In this document: one piece after another, positions 17,852 through 26,604 of the stretch
How positions within the stretch are numbered: position 1 is the first letter of the stretch
Layout: every line of letters begins with the position of its first letter
Source: Prevotella sp.
Lineage (GTDB): Bacteria > Bacteroidota > Bacteroidia > Bacteroidales > Bacteroidaceae
Assembly (NCBI GenBank): GCA_016284635.1
Contig: JAEEPF010000011.1
Span: 1-40,665 of the forward strand
Direction: 5' to 3'
DNA: 40,665 bases
The notes under the pieces: model-generated
Databases searched by the model: none
Seen by the model: the letters and a program-made list of their open reading frames with translations, nothing else
Told to the model about the DNA's origin: nothing
Position numbers and translations under genes: made by a program

Positions 17852-17901
17852 AAAATCCAAGAAAAATGCCAATAGAAAGAAAGTGTAAAGCAATTTGGTG
17901 G

Positions 17902-18354
17902 TTACATAAACAGTCCTGCACCATAAATGAGGACGATGTAACGGAAGATTTTTCCCAATGTGATGGCAATAAAGGTGATGACGATATTCGATCGCATCAG
18001 TCCGAGGGCGATGGTGATGGCGCTGCCGAGCACGGGGAGAAAGGCAAAGAATCCCATCCACGCCCCATGTCCGGCCATAAAACGGTGAGCTTTGTCAAGA
18101 TCCTCTTTCTTCACATGGAAGTATTTCTCAATCCACTCCATCCGTCCCATCCGTCCCACGCAGTAGTTCACAATGCTGCCTAAGACATTGCCGATGGTGC
18201 CATAGACCATCAGCACCCACGGGTCGAGGCCCGTAGCCATCAGTCCGATCATTACGGCCTCGCTGGAGAAAGGGAAAAAACTGCCAGCCAGGAAGGCTGC
18301 CAACAGCATACCCCAGTAGCCGTATTGCGTCAGGAAACTGATGATGAAATCCAT
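17902..18354 (-). CDS. YqaA-family (DedA/SNARE-associated-like) membrane protein
   Basis: A 150-residue integral membrane protein of the small YqaA branch (COG1238) of the DedA/VTT family. It begins MDFIISFLTQYGYWGMLLAAF. The conserved loop GSFFPFSSEAVMIGLMATG (about 24-42) is followed by GTIGNVLGSIVNYCVGR, and near the end come FAFLPVLGSAITIALGLMR and ITLGKIFRY. DedA relatives act in lipid flipping or envelope maintenance; the substrate here is unknown. I chose the ATG at 18354 because the longer frame to 18513 would add 53 residues with no family resemblance. The start lies 25 bases inside the end of the preceding gene, so the two are probably translated in a coupled way. It closes a five-gene minus-strand run. 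Confidence 0.85.
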   Translation of the reverse strand: MDFIISFLTQYGYWGMLLAAFLAGSFFPFSSEAVMIGLMATGLDPWVLMVYGTIGNVLGSIVNYCVGRMGRMEWIEKYFHVKKEDLDKAHRFMAGHGAWMGFFAFLPVLGSAITIALGLMRSNIVITFIAITLGKIFRYIVLIYGAGLFM

Positions 18355-19271
18355 AAGTTTAGGGCTGTGAGGACAATCAGGGCTACGGTCAGAATAATGC
18401 AGATGATGTTGGAAAAACGGGAGTTGGTGAGTGTCCAGTAGTGGCCTATCAGCGGACTGGTGGTAAGGATGAGCATCCGTATGGCCAGTTCGTTGTGTGG
18501 CTGTAATATCCAAAGTGCCAGCGAGAAAATGCCGAGGGTGATGAATCCGTAGTAGATCTGACGGACACGGATCTTATCGCGGAAACTGCTGTGGATGAAA
18601 TGCATGCTGCCGATGACCATCAGTAGGGTGGTGAAGGCCATGAGGAGCTGATAGGGCAGAGTGACAGAACCGAAGTCGAAGGGGAACTGAAGGATGTCCT
18701 GTACGGCAAACAGATTGGCAATCGCCTGAAAGTCGCCGTCATTCTGCCATAGTAGCCATCCTGACATGAACCAGTAGGGTGTAGCCAGTCCTAACAGCGA
18801 GGCGAAGAATGTGCGCCAGGAAAGGGAATAGACGATGATCTTCATCATAAACCACAGCAAGGGCAGGTAGAAGATGACGTGGGCGTCGAACATGCTGCCG
18901 ATGCCTAAGAGCAGAAAGGCGTAATAGACACTCCCTACGGCCGTCTGATCCTGATAACTGTCAAAGAGGAGCATCAGGGCTGCAATGCAACAGAGTTGTA
19001 CAATGCCGCCCGTCCATGAAGGAAACAGGAATACGGCAGCACACGACAGGAAGATGAAGGCAACGGAGACAGAACGGCTGTAGATACGGATCAGCAGATT
19101 CTTGCTGTTGATCCGCATAACCAGCAGTACGGACATGATGAAGCAGGCGAACTGTATCCACCATTGCTCTTGGAACAGTCCTGCCAACACCCAAATGGCC
19201 GTGCCGTAAAGCATGGCTATGGGGAGGGTGCGACGGCTCTCAGCGGTTTTATTCTGAATCCGTTTCTTCAC
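18330..19271 (-). CDS. Multi-pass membrane protein, DUF6427-like
   Basis: A 313-residue hydrophobic protein with about eight membrane segments, after a basic N-terminus (KKRIQNKTAESRR). The layout and the LLLGIGSMFDAHVIFYLPLLWFM-type central region recall the DUF6427 family of Bacteroidota, of unknown function; the call is tentative. The start is a GTG at 19271, the only one available because an in-frame TGA lies two codons upstream. The first in-frame ATG would cost about 20 residues. Both this GTG and the TGA are made by the heptamer repeat at 19267-19301. The 3' end overlaps the YqaA-like gene by 25 bases. The gene follows purD by 32 bases. Confidence 0.65.
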   Translation of the reverse strand: MKKRIQNKTAESRRTLPIAMLYGTAIWVLAGLFQEQWWIQFACFIMSVLLVMRINSKNLLIRIYSRSVSVAFIFLSCAAVFLFPSWTGGIVQLCCIAALMLLFDSYQDQTAVGSVYYAFLLLGIGSMFDAHVIFYLPLLWFMMKIIVYSLSWRTFFASLLGLATPYWFMSGWLLWQNDGDFQAIANLFAVQDILQFPFDFGSVTLPYQLLMAFTTLLMVIGSMHFIHSSFRDKIRVRQIYYGFITLGIFSLALWILQPHNELAIRMLILTTSPLIGHYWTLTNSRFSNIICIILTVALIVLTALNLWISSSVS

Positions 19272-19301
19272 TTCTCACTTTTCACTCCTCACTTTTCACT
19301 T
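19267..19301. repeat. Five degenerate tandem heptamers (YTCACTY)
   Basis: Units TTCACTT, CTCACTT, TTCACTC, CTCACTT and TTCACTT fill the space between purD and the DUF6427-like gene. Read on the minus strand they are AGTGAAR/AGTGAGR, the same heptamer as at 17366 and 27373. The GTG start codon of the downstream gene lies in the first unit. Confidence 0.85.
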
Positions 19302-19303
19302 CA

Positions 19304-20572
19304 TCAGAGGTCTGCTCCAATGTCGCGACGGAAGTATTTGTCGGTGAACTGTATCTTCTGAGCCTCCTCGAAGGATTTCTGCAAGGCTTCGGCCTTGTCC
19401 TTGCCGTATGAAGAGACCGCGATGACTCGTCCGCCGGCTGTGACAACCTCTCCGTCTTTCAGGACCGTACCGCTATGGAAGACGATAGAACCCTCGACGT
19501 CGTTGATGCCGCTGATAGGATAGCCTTTCTTGTATGCCTGTGGGTAACCACCGCTGACGAGCATCACACAGACGGCAGCACGGGGATCGAACTCAATCGT
19601 GCGCTTGTCAAGGTCGCCTGCTGCCACACCTTCAAAGAGGTCAACGATGTCACTCTTCAAGCGCAGCATGACGCTCTCGGTCTCAGGATCACCCATACGG
19701 CAGTTATATTCTATCACCATAGGTTCACCCTTGACATTGATGAGTCCAAAGAAGATGAAGCCTTTATAGTCGATGTTTTCAGCGGCGAGACCTTCTACGG
19801 TGGGACGGATAATGCGGTCCTCGACCTTCTGCATCCACTCCTTTGTGGCAAAGGGAACAGGTGTCACGCTGCCCATACCTCCTGTATTCAGACCAGTATC
19901 GTGCTCGCCGATGCGCTTGTAGTCCTTGGCCTCAGGCAGAATCTTGTAGTGCTGGCCGTCGGTGAGAACGAAGACTGAGCACTCAATGCCGCTCAGGAAC
20001 TCCTCGATGACCACCTGTGAAGAAGCATTGCCGAACATACCGCCCAGCATTTCTCTCAGTTCTTTCTTGGCCTCGTCGAGGGTGGGGAGGATCAGTACGC
20101 CCTTACCTGCGCAGAGACCGTCGGCCTTCAGCACGTAAGGAGCCTCGAGTGTCTCAAGGAACTTCAGTCCTTCCTCCAGATGTTCGCCGTCGAAGGTCTG
20201 ATAGCGGGCTGTAGGGATGTTATGACGCTGCATGAAACCCTTGGCGAAGTCCTTGGAGCCTTCAAGCACGGCTCCAGCCTTTGAAGGACCGATTACAGGC
20301 ACATCTTTCGTCCTGGGATCTGCTTTCAGATTGTCGTAGATGCCCTTCACCAATGGGTCTTCGGGGCCGACAACCACCATGTTGATGCCCTTCTCAACCA
20401 CGAAATCCTTGATGGCGTCGAAGTCGTCGGCCTTCATGGCTACGTTCTCACCACAGTTGCTGGTTCCGGCATTGCCTGGGGCGATAAAGAGTTTCTCACA
20501 CTTGCTGCTCTGAGCGATTTTCCATGCTAAGGCGTGCTCACGACCGCCGCTGCCTAATAATAATATTTTCAT
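19304..20572 (-). CDS. purD: Phosphoribosylamine-glycine ligase
   Basis: A 422-residue ATP-grasp ligase of the usual PurD length. It joins glycine to 5-phosphoribosylamine to form GAR, the second step of purine synthesis, in the cytosol. Diagnostic stretches are the N-terminal [15 protein letters not shown] (4-18), APGNAGT (31-37), [11 protein letters not shown], the ATP-grasp region [16 protein letters not shown], and the family signature [16 protein letters not shown] near residues 300-315. The gene lies 29 bases after the peptidase gene and 32 bases before the membrane-protein gene, and heptamer repeats fill both gaps. No other pur gene is in the window. Confidence 0.97.
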   Translation of the reverse strand: MKILLLGSGGREHALAWKIAQSSKCEKLFIAPGNAGTSNCGENVAMKADDFDAIKDFVVEKGINMVVVGPEDPLVKGIYDNLKADPRTKDVPVIGPSKAGAVLEGSKDFAKGFMQRHNIPTARYQTFDGEHLEEGLKFLETLEAPYVLKADGLCAGKGVLILPTLDEAKKELREMLGGMFGNASSQVVIEEFLSGIECSVFVLTDGQHYKILPEAKDYKRIGEHDTGLNTGGMGSVTPVPFATKEWMQKVEDRIIRPTVEGLAAENIDYKGFIFFGLINVKGEPMVIEYNCRMGDPETESVMLRLKSDIVDLFEGVAAGDLDKRTIEFDPRAAVCVMLVSGGYPQAYKKGYPISGINDVEGSIVFHSGTVLKDGEVVTAGGRVIAVSSYGKDKAEALQKSFEEAQKIQFTDKYFRRDIGADL

Positions 20573-20576
20573 CTTT

Positions 20577-20597
20577 GAACTTTAAACTTTTAACTTT
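20577..20597. repeat. Three tandem heptamers (NAACTTT)
   Basis: GAACTTT, AAACTTT and TAACTTT lie between the peptidase and purD genes, directly next to CATCTTT (20570-20576), which fits the same 7-base register and contains the purD start codon in reverse. The unit is unrelated in sequence to AGTGAAG but has the same length. Confidence 0.7.
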
Positions 20598-20601
20598 ATG
20601 A

Positions 20602-22755
20602 TTACTTTAAGTAGTCTTCGAAGTATTGGGTGATGCGCTCATGGAGATGGACGCTGGCATGACCTCTCATGTTGTGTTCCTCACCAGGGTAGGCGAAGAA
20701 GTCGGGCTGTGTGCCGGCTTTGATGCAGGCATCGAGGAATGAGAGGCAATGCTGGGGGACGACGGTATTGTCGTTGTAGCCTGTGATGATCTGCAGTTTG
20801 CCTTTCAAGTCTTTCGCCTTGTTGATGAGACTGGTCTTGGCATAGCCTTCGGGATTGCTCTCTGGGGTTCCCATATAGCGTTCGCCGTACATCACCTCAT
20901 ACCATTTCCAGTCGATCACTGGGCCTCCGGCAACACCAACCTTGAACACATCGGGGTAGTTGGTCATCAGCGAGATGGTCATATAGCCGCCGTATGACCA
21001 ACCGTGAACGCCTAAGCGCTCCATATCTATATAAGATAAGGTACGCAGGTATTCCACACCCTTCATTTGGTCTTGCATCTCGATTTGTCCCAATTGGTGG
21101 AAGGTGGCCTGCTCAAAGTCCCGGCCTCGGTACTGGCTGCCACGATTGTCGAGGATGAAGACGATATAGCCTTTCTGTGCCATATAGGTCTCCCAACTGC
21201 GTGAAGCCCAGTGCCAGGAGGCCTGAACATTGTTGGCGTGGGGACCGCCATAGACATAGATCACCGTCGGATATTTCTTATCTGGATTGAAGTCTGCGGG
21301 CTTCACCATTCTGTAATAGAGGTCGGTCACTCCATCCGCAGCCTTGATGCTGCCGCACTCAAAGATGGGATATTTGTAACCAGCCCATGGGTCTTCTGCA
21401 TCCAGCAGGTTCGTATGACGGGGAGTCTTCTGGTTGATGTCCACAACGTCGATGACTCGTGGCCTCGTAGGCGTAGAGAATCTGTCGATCAGGAAGTTGC
21501 CCGATGGTGATAATTCTGCGTTATGAACACCATCTACCGTTTCCAGTTGTTTGATCTCTCCCTTTATGTTGACACTATAGAGACGGTGGTGCAGGGGATG
21601 CTCCTTGTTAGCCTTGAAGATGATGGTCTTCTGTTTCTTATTGAAACCCAATACATCCATGACTACCCATTCGCCTTGGGTGATTTGCCTCAGCTCCTTG
21701 CCGTTGGCAGCGAAGAGGTAAAGGTGGTTAAAGCCGTCTTTCTGACTCTGCATGATGAATTTGGAATCATCCCAGGGCAGGAACTGGATGGGATGCAGGG
21801 GCTCCACGTATTTGTCGCTGGTCTCACGGTAAAGCTCTGCAAGCTTCTCACCCGTCGCGGCATCGTAGGATACCAGCCGGCAGTCATTCTGGGCTCTGTT
21901 CAGCTCAAACATATAGATGGTCTTGCTGTCAGGGCTCCAGGAGATGTTCGTGAAATAGCGATCGGTGGGATCGCCAGCCTGCAGATAGACTGTTTTGTTG
22001 GTGGCTAAATCATAGACACCAACAGTCACCTTGTGGCTCGTCATCCCAGCCATGGGATATTTGTCTGGTTCATACGTTGCCTCTCGTGGGAAAATGTCTA
22101 CCTGCGGATAGTCTGTCACCATGCTCTGATCCATCCGATAGAAAGCCAGACGCATGCCATCAGGACTCCAGAACGTGCCTTTATCGATACCGAACTCATT
22201 ACGGTGTACGGACTGTCCATAGACGATTTCTCGCGAGCCATCGGTGGAGAGTTGGTGCTTCTGTCCCTCGGCATCCGCAACGAAAAGCTGGTGGTCTTCC
22301 ACATAGGCAGTAGCCTTGGAGGCTGCATTCCAGTCGTTGGCCGTCTGTCCTGAGATACTGTCCTGCCAGACGATCTTCTTCTGCTTGAAATCCACAAGTA
22401 TGACGGCATGTCGGTTACCGACTTGTACGATGGGCTTGTCGGGATAAGGGAATGCTGCGTGCATTAAGTGGCGTACATAACGTTCATCATCGCTCTTAGC
22501 CCATTCGTTAACCTCTTCAAGCGTGAAGAGGGTAGTCTTTTTGCCGGTCTTGGCGTCGATGGTGTAACACTCCTCTACGTCAGTCTGTATCAGTTGGTCT
22601 CCCCACCATGTCAGCCACATGTTCTTGGGCTGCATGCTGTGATAGTTCGTACCGCCGAAGTTCAGGTCTTCGAGGGTGAAGAGCTTGTCTTGTGCAGAGA
22701 GGGAGGTGGATAGGGCTGCCATCATCAGGAAATAAAATGTCTTACTCTTCATCAT
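20602..22755 (-). CDS. S9-family dipeptidyl peptidase IV-like serine peptidase
   Basis: About 717 residues from the ATG at 22755 (the next codon is also ATG). The signal peptide is KSKTFYFLMMAALSTSLSAQ. An eight-bladed beta-propeller-type region (about 40-470) precedes an alpha/beta hydrolase domain. The catalytic triad is Ser587 in GWSYGGYM, Asp662 in GYNDNTVVPQH and His694 in GEEHNMRGH. DPP-IV-like enzymes remove X-Pro or X-Ala dipeptides from peptides in the periplasm. The frame is open far upstream to 23007, but that part is the low-complexity tail of the methyltransferase read in another frame, so I reject it. The start overlaps the methyltransferase stop by 14 bases. Confidence 0.92.
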   Translation of the reverse strand: MMKSKTFYFLMMAALSTSLSAQDKLFTLEDLNFGGTNYHSMQPKNMWLTWWGDQLIQTDVEECYTIDAKTGKKTTLFTLEEVNEWAKSDDERYVRHLMHAAFPYPDKPIVQVGNRHAVILVDFKQKKIVWQDSISGQTANDWNAASKATAYVEDHQLFVADAEGQKHQLSTDGSREIVYGQSVHRNEFGIDKGTFWSPDGMRLAFYRMDQSMVTDYPQVDIFPREATYEPDKYPMAGMTSHKVTVGVYDLATNKTVYLQAGDPTDRYFTNISWSPDSKTIYMFELNRAQNDCRLVSYDAATGEKLAELYRETSDKYVEPLHPIQFLPWDDSKFIMQSQKDGFNHLYLFAANGKELRQITQGEWVVMDVLGFNKKQKTIIFKANKEHPLHHRLYSVNIKGEIKQLETVDGVHNAELSPSGNFLIDRFSTPTRPRVIDVVDINQKTPRHTNLLDAEDPWAGYKYPIFECGSIKAADGVTDLYYRMVKPADFNPDKKYPTVIYVYGGPHANNVQASWHWASRSWETYMAQKGYIVFILDNRGSQYRGRDFEQATFHQLGQIEMQDQMKGVEYLRTLSYIDMERLGVHGWSYGGYMTISLMTNYPDVFKVGVAGGPVIDWKWYEVMYGERYMGTPESNPEGYAKTSLINKAKDLKGKLQIITGYNDNTVVPQHCLSFLDACIKAGTQPDFFAYPGEEHNMRGHASVHLHERITQYFEDYLK

Positions 22756-24262
22756 CGTCAAACCTCCTATTCTTCTTGTCAAAACCTTTCCCTTTTCCTG
22801 GCCAGGGGTTCTTGTCACTCCTGTCGAAGCGGTCTTTACGGTCTCTTCGGTTGTTGCGGTCTTTCTGATTCGAACGGCTTTTCCAGTCGCTGCGGTCGTT
22901 TTGGTCTTCGCGGCTCTTCCTGATATTCCGGTCTTTCCGTACATTCCGGTCTTCGTGGTCGAGTTCGTGGCGATGGAAGGTGAAACTGCGGATGTCGCCT
23001 TCCTCATTTTGTTCGGTCTCTTCGAGGCGCTGTTTAAACTCGCGTTCTTTCTTGAAACGGTGTTTCTGGGCCATCTGCTTTTTCTCTTCGTCAGTCTTCA
23101 CGATACCACCGTCATGACGGAAATCTTTCAGTTTGCCGTCAAACATCTGGTATCTGCGGAATTCACATTCCAGGCTGCCGTTATAGAGGGGAATCTTGAT
23201 GCTTGGTTTCAGGCCAATCTGCTCAAAGCACTCCTCACGGTAGGAGAGGATCCAGGCGTCGTTGCCCTTGAACTCGTGTTTCAGTCGTTCGCCGATCATC
23301 TTATAAGTGCCCAAAAGATCGGGCGTGGAGATGCGCTCACCATAAGGGGGATTGGTAATCATGATGCTCTTGTTGCCAGGCTGGGTGAAGTCCTTGAAAT
23401 CCTGTTGCTTGATGGTGATGTCGTTAGTCAGTCCAGCAGCCTTTACGTTCAGGATGGCTGTGTTGACGGCTTTGATGTCGACGTCGTAACCGTAGATATG
23501 ATGGTTGAACTCCCGTTCCTGACTTTCGTCGTTATAGATTTCATCAAAGAGGTCGGCGTCGAAGTCTGGCCATTTCTCAAAGGCATATTCTTTGCGGAAC
23601 AAGCCCGGGGCCATATTCCTGGCGATGAGGGCTGCCTCGATGAGGATGGTGCCTGAGCCGCACATGGGATCGATGAAATCGGTGTCACCCTTCCAACCTG
23701 AAAGAAGGATCATGCCGGCGGCGAGCACCTCATTGAGAGGAGCCTCGACGCTCTCCTGACGATAACCGCGACGGTGCAAAGACTCACCGCTGGAATCGAG
23801 ACTCAGGGTGCATTGGTCTTCTGCGATGTGCATGTTCAGACGGAGATCTGGGTTCGCCACGGAGATGTTAGGCCGTTTACCCGTCTTCTCACGGAACTGG
23901 TCGACGATGGCATCCTTCACCTTATATGATACGAACTTCGAGTGGCGGAACTCCTCGGAGAATACCACCGAATCGACGGCAAAGGTCTTGTCGTCATCCA
24001 GATATGTAGTCCAATCTATTTTCTTGATTTCTTCGTAGACATCATCCGCGCTTTGTGCCTTGAAATGGCGGATGGGTTTCAGAATCCTGATGGCTGTGTG
24101 CAACTGGAAGTTTGCACGGTACATCAATTCCTTGTCACCTGTAAACGATACCATTCGTCTACCGATCTTTACATCATTAGCCCCCAATTGGGTCAGCTCT
24201 TTCGCCAGTACAGGTTCCAGTCCCATAAACGTTTTGGCGATCAATTCGAAATTCTGTTCCAT
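22742..24262 (-). CDS. THUMP-domain 23S rRNA guanine-N2 methyltransferase, RlmL-like
   Basis: A 506-residue protein from the ATG at 24262 (an ATG at 24280 is possible but adds six atypical residues). The N-terminal THUMP domain starts EQNFELIAKTFMGLEPVLAKEL. The methyltransferase domain follows from about 165, with DPMCGSGTILIEAALIARN as the SAM-binding loop and ITNPPYGERI as the NPPY catalytic motif. It lacks the second (RlmK) half of the E. coli RlmKL fusion. The last 80 or so residues are a charged low-complexity tail of Arg, Lys, Asp and Asn with repeated DR units, probably an RNA-binding extension. It is the first gene of the run that continues into the peptidase, purD and the membrane proteins. 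Confidence 0.9.
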   Translation of the reverse strand: MEQNFELIAKTFMGLEPVLAKELTQLGANDVKIGRRMVSFTGDKELMYRANFQLHTAIRILKPIRHFKAQSADDVYEEIKKIDWTTYLDDDKTFAVDSVVFSEEFRHSKFVSYKVKDAIVDQFREKTGKRPNISVANPDLRLNMHIAEDQCTLSLDSSGESLHRRGYRQESVEAPLNEVLAAGMILLSGWKGDTDFIDPMCGSGTILIEAALIARNMAPGLFRKEYAFEKWPDFDADLFDEIYNDESQEREFNHHIYGYDVDIKAVNTAILNVKAAGLTNDITIKQQDFKDFTQPGNKSIMITNPPYGERISTPDLLGTYKMIGERLKHEFKGNDAWILSYREECFEQIGLKPSIKIPLYNGSLECEFRRYQMFDGKLKDFRHDGGIVKTDEEKKQMAQKHRFKKEREFKQRLEETEQNEEGDIRSFTFHRHELDHEDRNVRKDRNIRKSREDQNDRSDWKSRSNQKDRNNRRDRKDRFDRSDKNPWPGKGKGFDKKNRRFDDDEE

Positions 24263-24316
24263 TGATAGTGTTTCTTGCATGCCCGCTCAAGACGGACAAT
24301 GTGTGGAATTCTGCCT

Positions 24317-24324
24317 GCAAAGTT
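24317..24324 (-). promoter_or_regulatory. -7 box of the RlmL-like operon
   Basis: TAACTTTG on the minus strand. Transcription would start near 24310, leaving a leader of about 48 bases to the ATG at 24262. The -33 element is not clear. Confidence 0.5.
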
Positions 24325-24431
24325 AATACAAGTTGACCAAAAAACAGTGTTTTTGACTGTTAATCAAATAAAAAACATGGCATTTTGCTAAAATTCATCA
24401 TGCAATTATGATGTGTTTCAAATTATTTTCG

Positions 24432-24439
24432 TACTTTTG
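24432..24439 (+). promoter_or_regulatory. -7 box of the histidine kinase gene
   Basis: TACTTTTG matches TAnnTTTG and predicts a start of transcription near 24446. It overlaps the GTG at 24439, which therefore cannot be the start codon; the ATG at 24448 would be almost leaderless, and the one at 24457 is the next option. Confidence 0.55.
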
Positions 24440-24447
24440 TGCCAAAT

Positions 24448-25698
24448 ATGTCGGTTATGACGAGTCTGTTATTATATGCCCATACTGAAAGTACATGGTT
24501 GATTGCCCTCCAGTGGGGCATCGCTGTGTTGTTCTTGATTTTCCTGTTCGTCTCGGTTTTTATTCAGCGGCGTATAGGAAAACGGTTGAAGGCGGAGTTG
24601 GAGCAACTAGATAAGATCAGAAAGGGAAATGTTGAGTATGACTTTATCCTCAAGGCTATGAAGATTGCCGTATGGCGATACGATTCGGAGTCGCATTCTT
24701 TAGCTTTTGAGAAAGACTATCGTGGCGGGCATAATAACTATGTGCCGGCCATTAACGAGAGTTATAAAGATACATTGTCTGTTATCGCTCCTGCGGATGT
24801 GGATCATGTAAACAGAGCATTCGAGGATATTTGTGAGGGACGGACAGATTTCTATCATCAGGAATATCAGGTGCAGGACAAGAAGTCGGGCCTTTCCTAT
24901 TGGGAAGAGAGCTATGCTACCATTGTAGACCGTGATGCAGAAGGAAAACCGACAAAGATCGTCGGCACTTCACAGCGTATAGATGAGCGTAAAGAACTGA
25001 TGGCCTCACTTGTGGCTGCCAGGAATAAGGCTGAGGAGAGTGACCGTCTGAAGACCGCCTTCCTGGCTAATATGGGGCATGAGATACGTACTCCACTGAA
25101 TGCTATCGTTGGTTTTGCCGATCTGTTGCCGGTTGTACAAAGTGAGGAGGAACGTAACCAACTCATTGCAGAGATCCAGAACAACAACCAGAAACTGCTA
25201 CACATCATCGACGGTCTGGTGAGCATGTCAAAGATTGAGGCCGGTGCTAAGAGCCTGTTGATGGCTCGTGTCGACTTGAACCAGTTGCTCCAGCAAATGA
25301 TTGAAACCTATCAGCAGACTACTAATGTGCCGATTACCCTCCAATGTGCTATGGACAAGTTGATGATAGAGAGTGATCGTGATAAACTGTATGAGATTAT
25401 TGACAATCTGATACAGAACGCCGTGAAATTTACTACAGAGGGAAGTATCCGTGTCGGCTATGACCTGAAAGATGATAATCATGTGCATATCTGGGTGAGT
25501 GATACTGGTAAGGGTATCGCGGTAGCTGACCAACAGCGTATCTTTGAACGCTTTATCAAATTGGATGAGTATATCCCTGGTACAGGACTCGGACTCTCTG
25601 TGGTAAAGTCACATGTACAAAGCCTGGACGGTAAGATGGGCGTAGAGTCTGAGATAGGCAAGGGCTCCACTTTCTGGGTAGATCTGCCTTTGGCATAG
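24448..25698 (+). CDS. Membrane sensor histidine kinase
   Basis: About 416 residues. One membrane segment (about 18-40, LIALQWGIAVLFLIFLFVSV) is followed by a PAS-like domain (about 65-180, including the YQVQDKKSGLSYWEE region). The HisKA H box is MGHEIRTPLNAI, with the phospho-accepting His211, and the HATPase domain has N (IDNLIQNAVKF), G1 (DTGKGIA) and G2 (GTGLGLSV) boxes. There is no receiver domain, so a separate response regulator is needed. The only regulator nearby is the LuxR-type protein at 31201-31842, and such regulators usually pair with HisKA_3 kinases, so pairing is uncertain. The start is chosen from the promoter position. Confidence 0.9.
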   Translation: MSVMTSLLLYAHTESTWLIALQWGIAVLFLIFLFVSVFIQRRIGKRLKAELEQLDKIRKGNVEYDFILKAMKIAVWRYDSESHSLAFEKDYRGGHNNYVPAINESYKDTLSVIAPADVDHVNRAFEDICEGRTDFYHQEYQVQDKKSGLSYWEESYATIVDRDAEGKPTKIVGTSQRIDERKELMASLVAARNKAEESDRLKTAFLANMGHEIRTPLNAIVGFADLLPVVQSEEERNQLIAEIQNNNQKLLHIIDGLVSMSKIEAGAKSLLMARVDLNQLLQQMIETYQQTTNVPITLQCAMDKLMIESDRDKLYEIIDNLIQNAVKFTTEGSIRVGYDLKDDNHVHIWVSDTGKGIAVADQQRIFERFIKLDEYIPGTGLGLSVVKSHVQSLDGKMGVESEIGKGSTFWVDLPLA

Positions 25699-25776
25699 TT
25701 TTTTTTCTCTCTCTTGCAACTTTTCTCCTGTTTGGTTCGTCTAACAGGCAGAAAGAACATCAAAAGTAATACAAAA

Positions 25777-26580
25777 ATGAAACAAATGATGAATGCAACG
25801 CGAGTAATGATGGCAAGTGCAGTCGTGCTGGCCATATCAATGGGAATGATTTCTTGTTCATCCTGTATGAGTGAATGGAAGACGAAGACCATCCTCTCTG
25901 ATGGCCCTCAGGTGACGGATGTCAGACAGTTGGAGGGTTTCGAGGAGATTGAAATCAATGGTAATCCCCGTATCTGTTATACACAGGCAGACAGTTTCTC
26001 TGTTATTGTAAAGGGTACGCGTGAGGCTGTTGATAATATCCTGACCGAAGTAGATGGTAAGACGCTGGGTATCCGTAACCGTGGGAAGATCAACTTGGTT
26101 AATGTTTCTTTCGATGACTCTAACAGTCTGACGGTTTATGTGACCTCTCCGGATTTGACGGGTATCCGTCTGAACGGTTCTGGTGACTTCGAAGCAAAAG
26201 ACCGTGTGGACACCGATAAGATGGATATAGTGCTCCGTGGTTCTGGTGATATTGATATGAAGAATATCATCTGCGACCGTTGTGGAGTTGAACTGATAGG
26301 TTCTGGCGATATATCTCTTGGAAGTGTGGATGCCTTGAAGGCTTCTGCTACGCTCATCGGTTCTGGTGACGTTTCTTTAGGACTGCTCCGCGTGAAGGAC
26401 ACATATCTCTCATTGAAAGGTTCTGGTGACATTAATGCCGAGTTCAAAGAAGGCTGTGGTGCCGTCGAATGTGAGCTGCGTGGCTCAGGTGACATCTCCC
26501 TGAAAGGTACGGTCAAGAAGTTCAATCAGCACAAGTCTGGCTCGGGCGATATTGACATCAATCGGCTGACTGTGAAATAA
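25777..26580 (+). CDS. GIN-domain (DUF2807) lipoprotein with seven GSGD repeats
   Basis: I start at the ATG at 25777; the frame extends upstream to 25714 but without signal features. The 267-residue product has a lipoprotein signal (MMASAVVLAISMGMISC, with Cys27 as the likely lipidated residue). The rest is a putative auto-transporter adhesin head GIN domain, DUF2807. GSGD occurs seven times, with starts at 26176, 26239, 26299, 26359, 26419, 26482 and 26539, which is every 19-21 residues, as expected for turns of a beta-helix. Function is unknown in the family; a surface or periplasmic role is likely. It lies 78 bases past the kinase gene with no clear promoter, so it is probably read with the kinase. 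Confidence 0.88.
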   Translation: MKQMMNATRVMMASAVVLAISMGMISCSSCMSEWKTKTILSDGPQVTDVRQLEGFEEIEINGNPRICYTQADSFSVIVKGTREAVDNILTEVDGKTLGIRNRGKINLVNVSFDDSNSLTVYVTSPDLTGIRLNGSGDFEAKDRVDTDKMDIVLRGSGDIDMKNIICDRCGVELIGSGDISLGSVDALKASATLIGSGDVSLGLLRVKDTYLSLKGSGDINAEFKEGCGAVECELRGSGDISLKGTVKKFNQHKSGSGDIDINRLTVK

Positions 26581-26604
26581 TAATCGATAAAATATATTAA
26601 AATC

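Larger units (their letters stand above)
17307..17901. other. Gene-free repeat-rich intergenic zone (595 bases)
   Basis: No reading frame here looks like a gene. From left to right it holds the DUF2723 promoter, four heptamers, a 31-base near-palindrome, a segment bounded by inverted GACAATT repeats, an A/T-rich stretch (about 17540-17640) with TGAATAA/TTATTCA arms, and three 22-base-period sites. No terminator for the YqaA-like gene was found. Confidence 0.8.

Noticed and set aside
18355..18513. N-terminal extension of the YqaA-like gene
   Set aside because: His/Pro-rich and unlike the family; it overlaps the preceding membrane-protein gene.
22756..23007. N-terminal extension of the DPP-IV-like gene
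   Set aside because: The added 84 residues are the methyltransferase tail read in another frame and would hide a clear signal peptide.
22901..23656. 251-codon plus-strand frame opposite the RlmL-like gene
   Set aside because: Hydrophobic-looking because it mirrors the methyltransferase codons; no promoter and no family resemblance.
24439..24447. GTG start for the histidine kinase
   Set aside because: It overlaps the last base of the -7 box, so it would lie upstream of the start of transcription.
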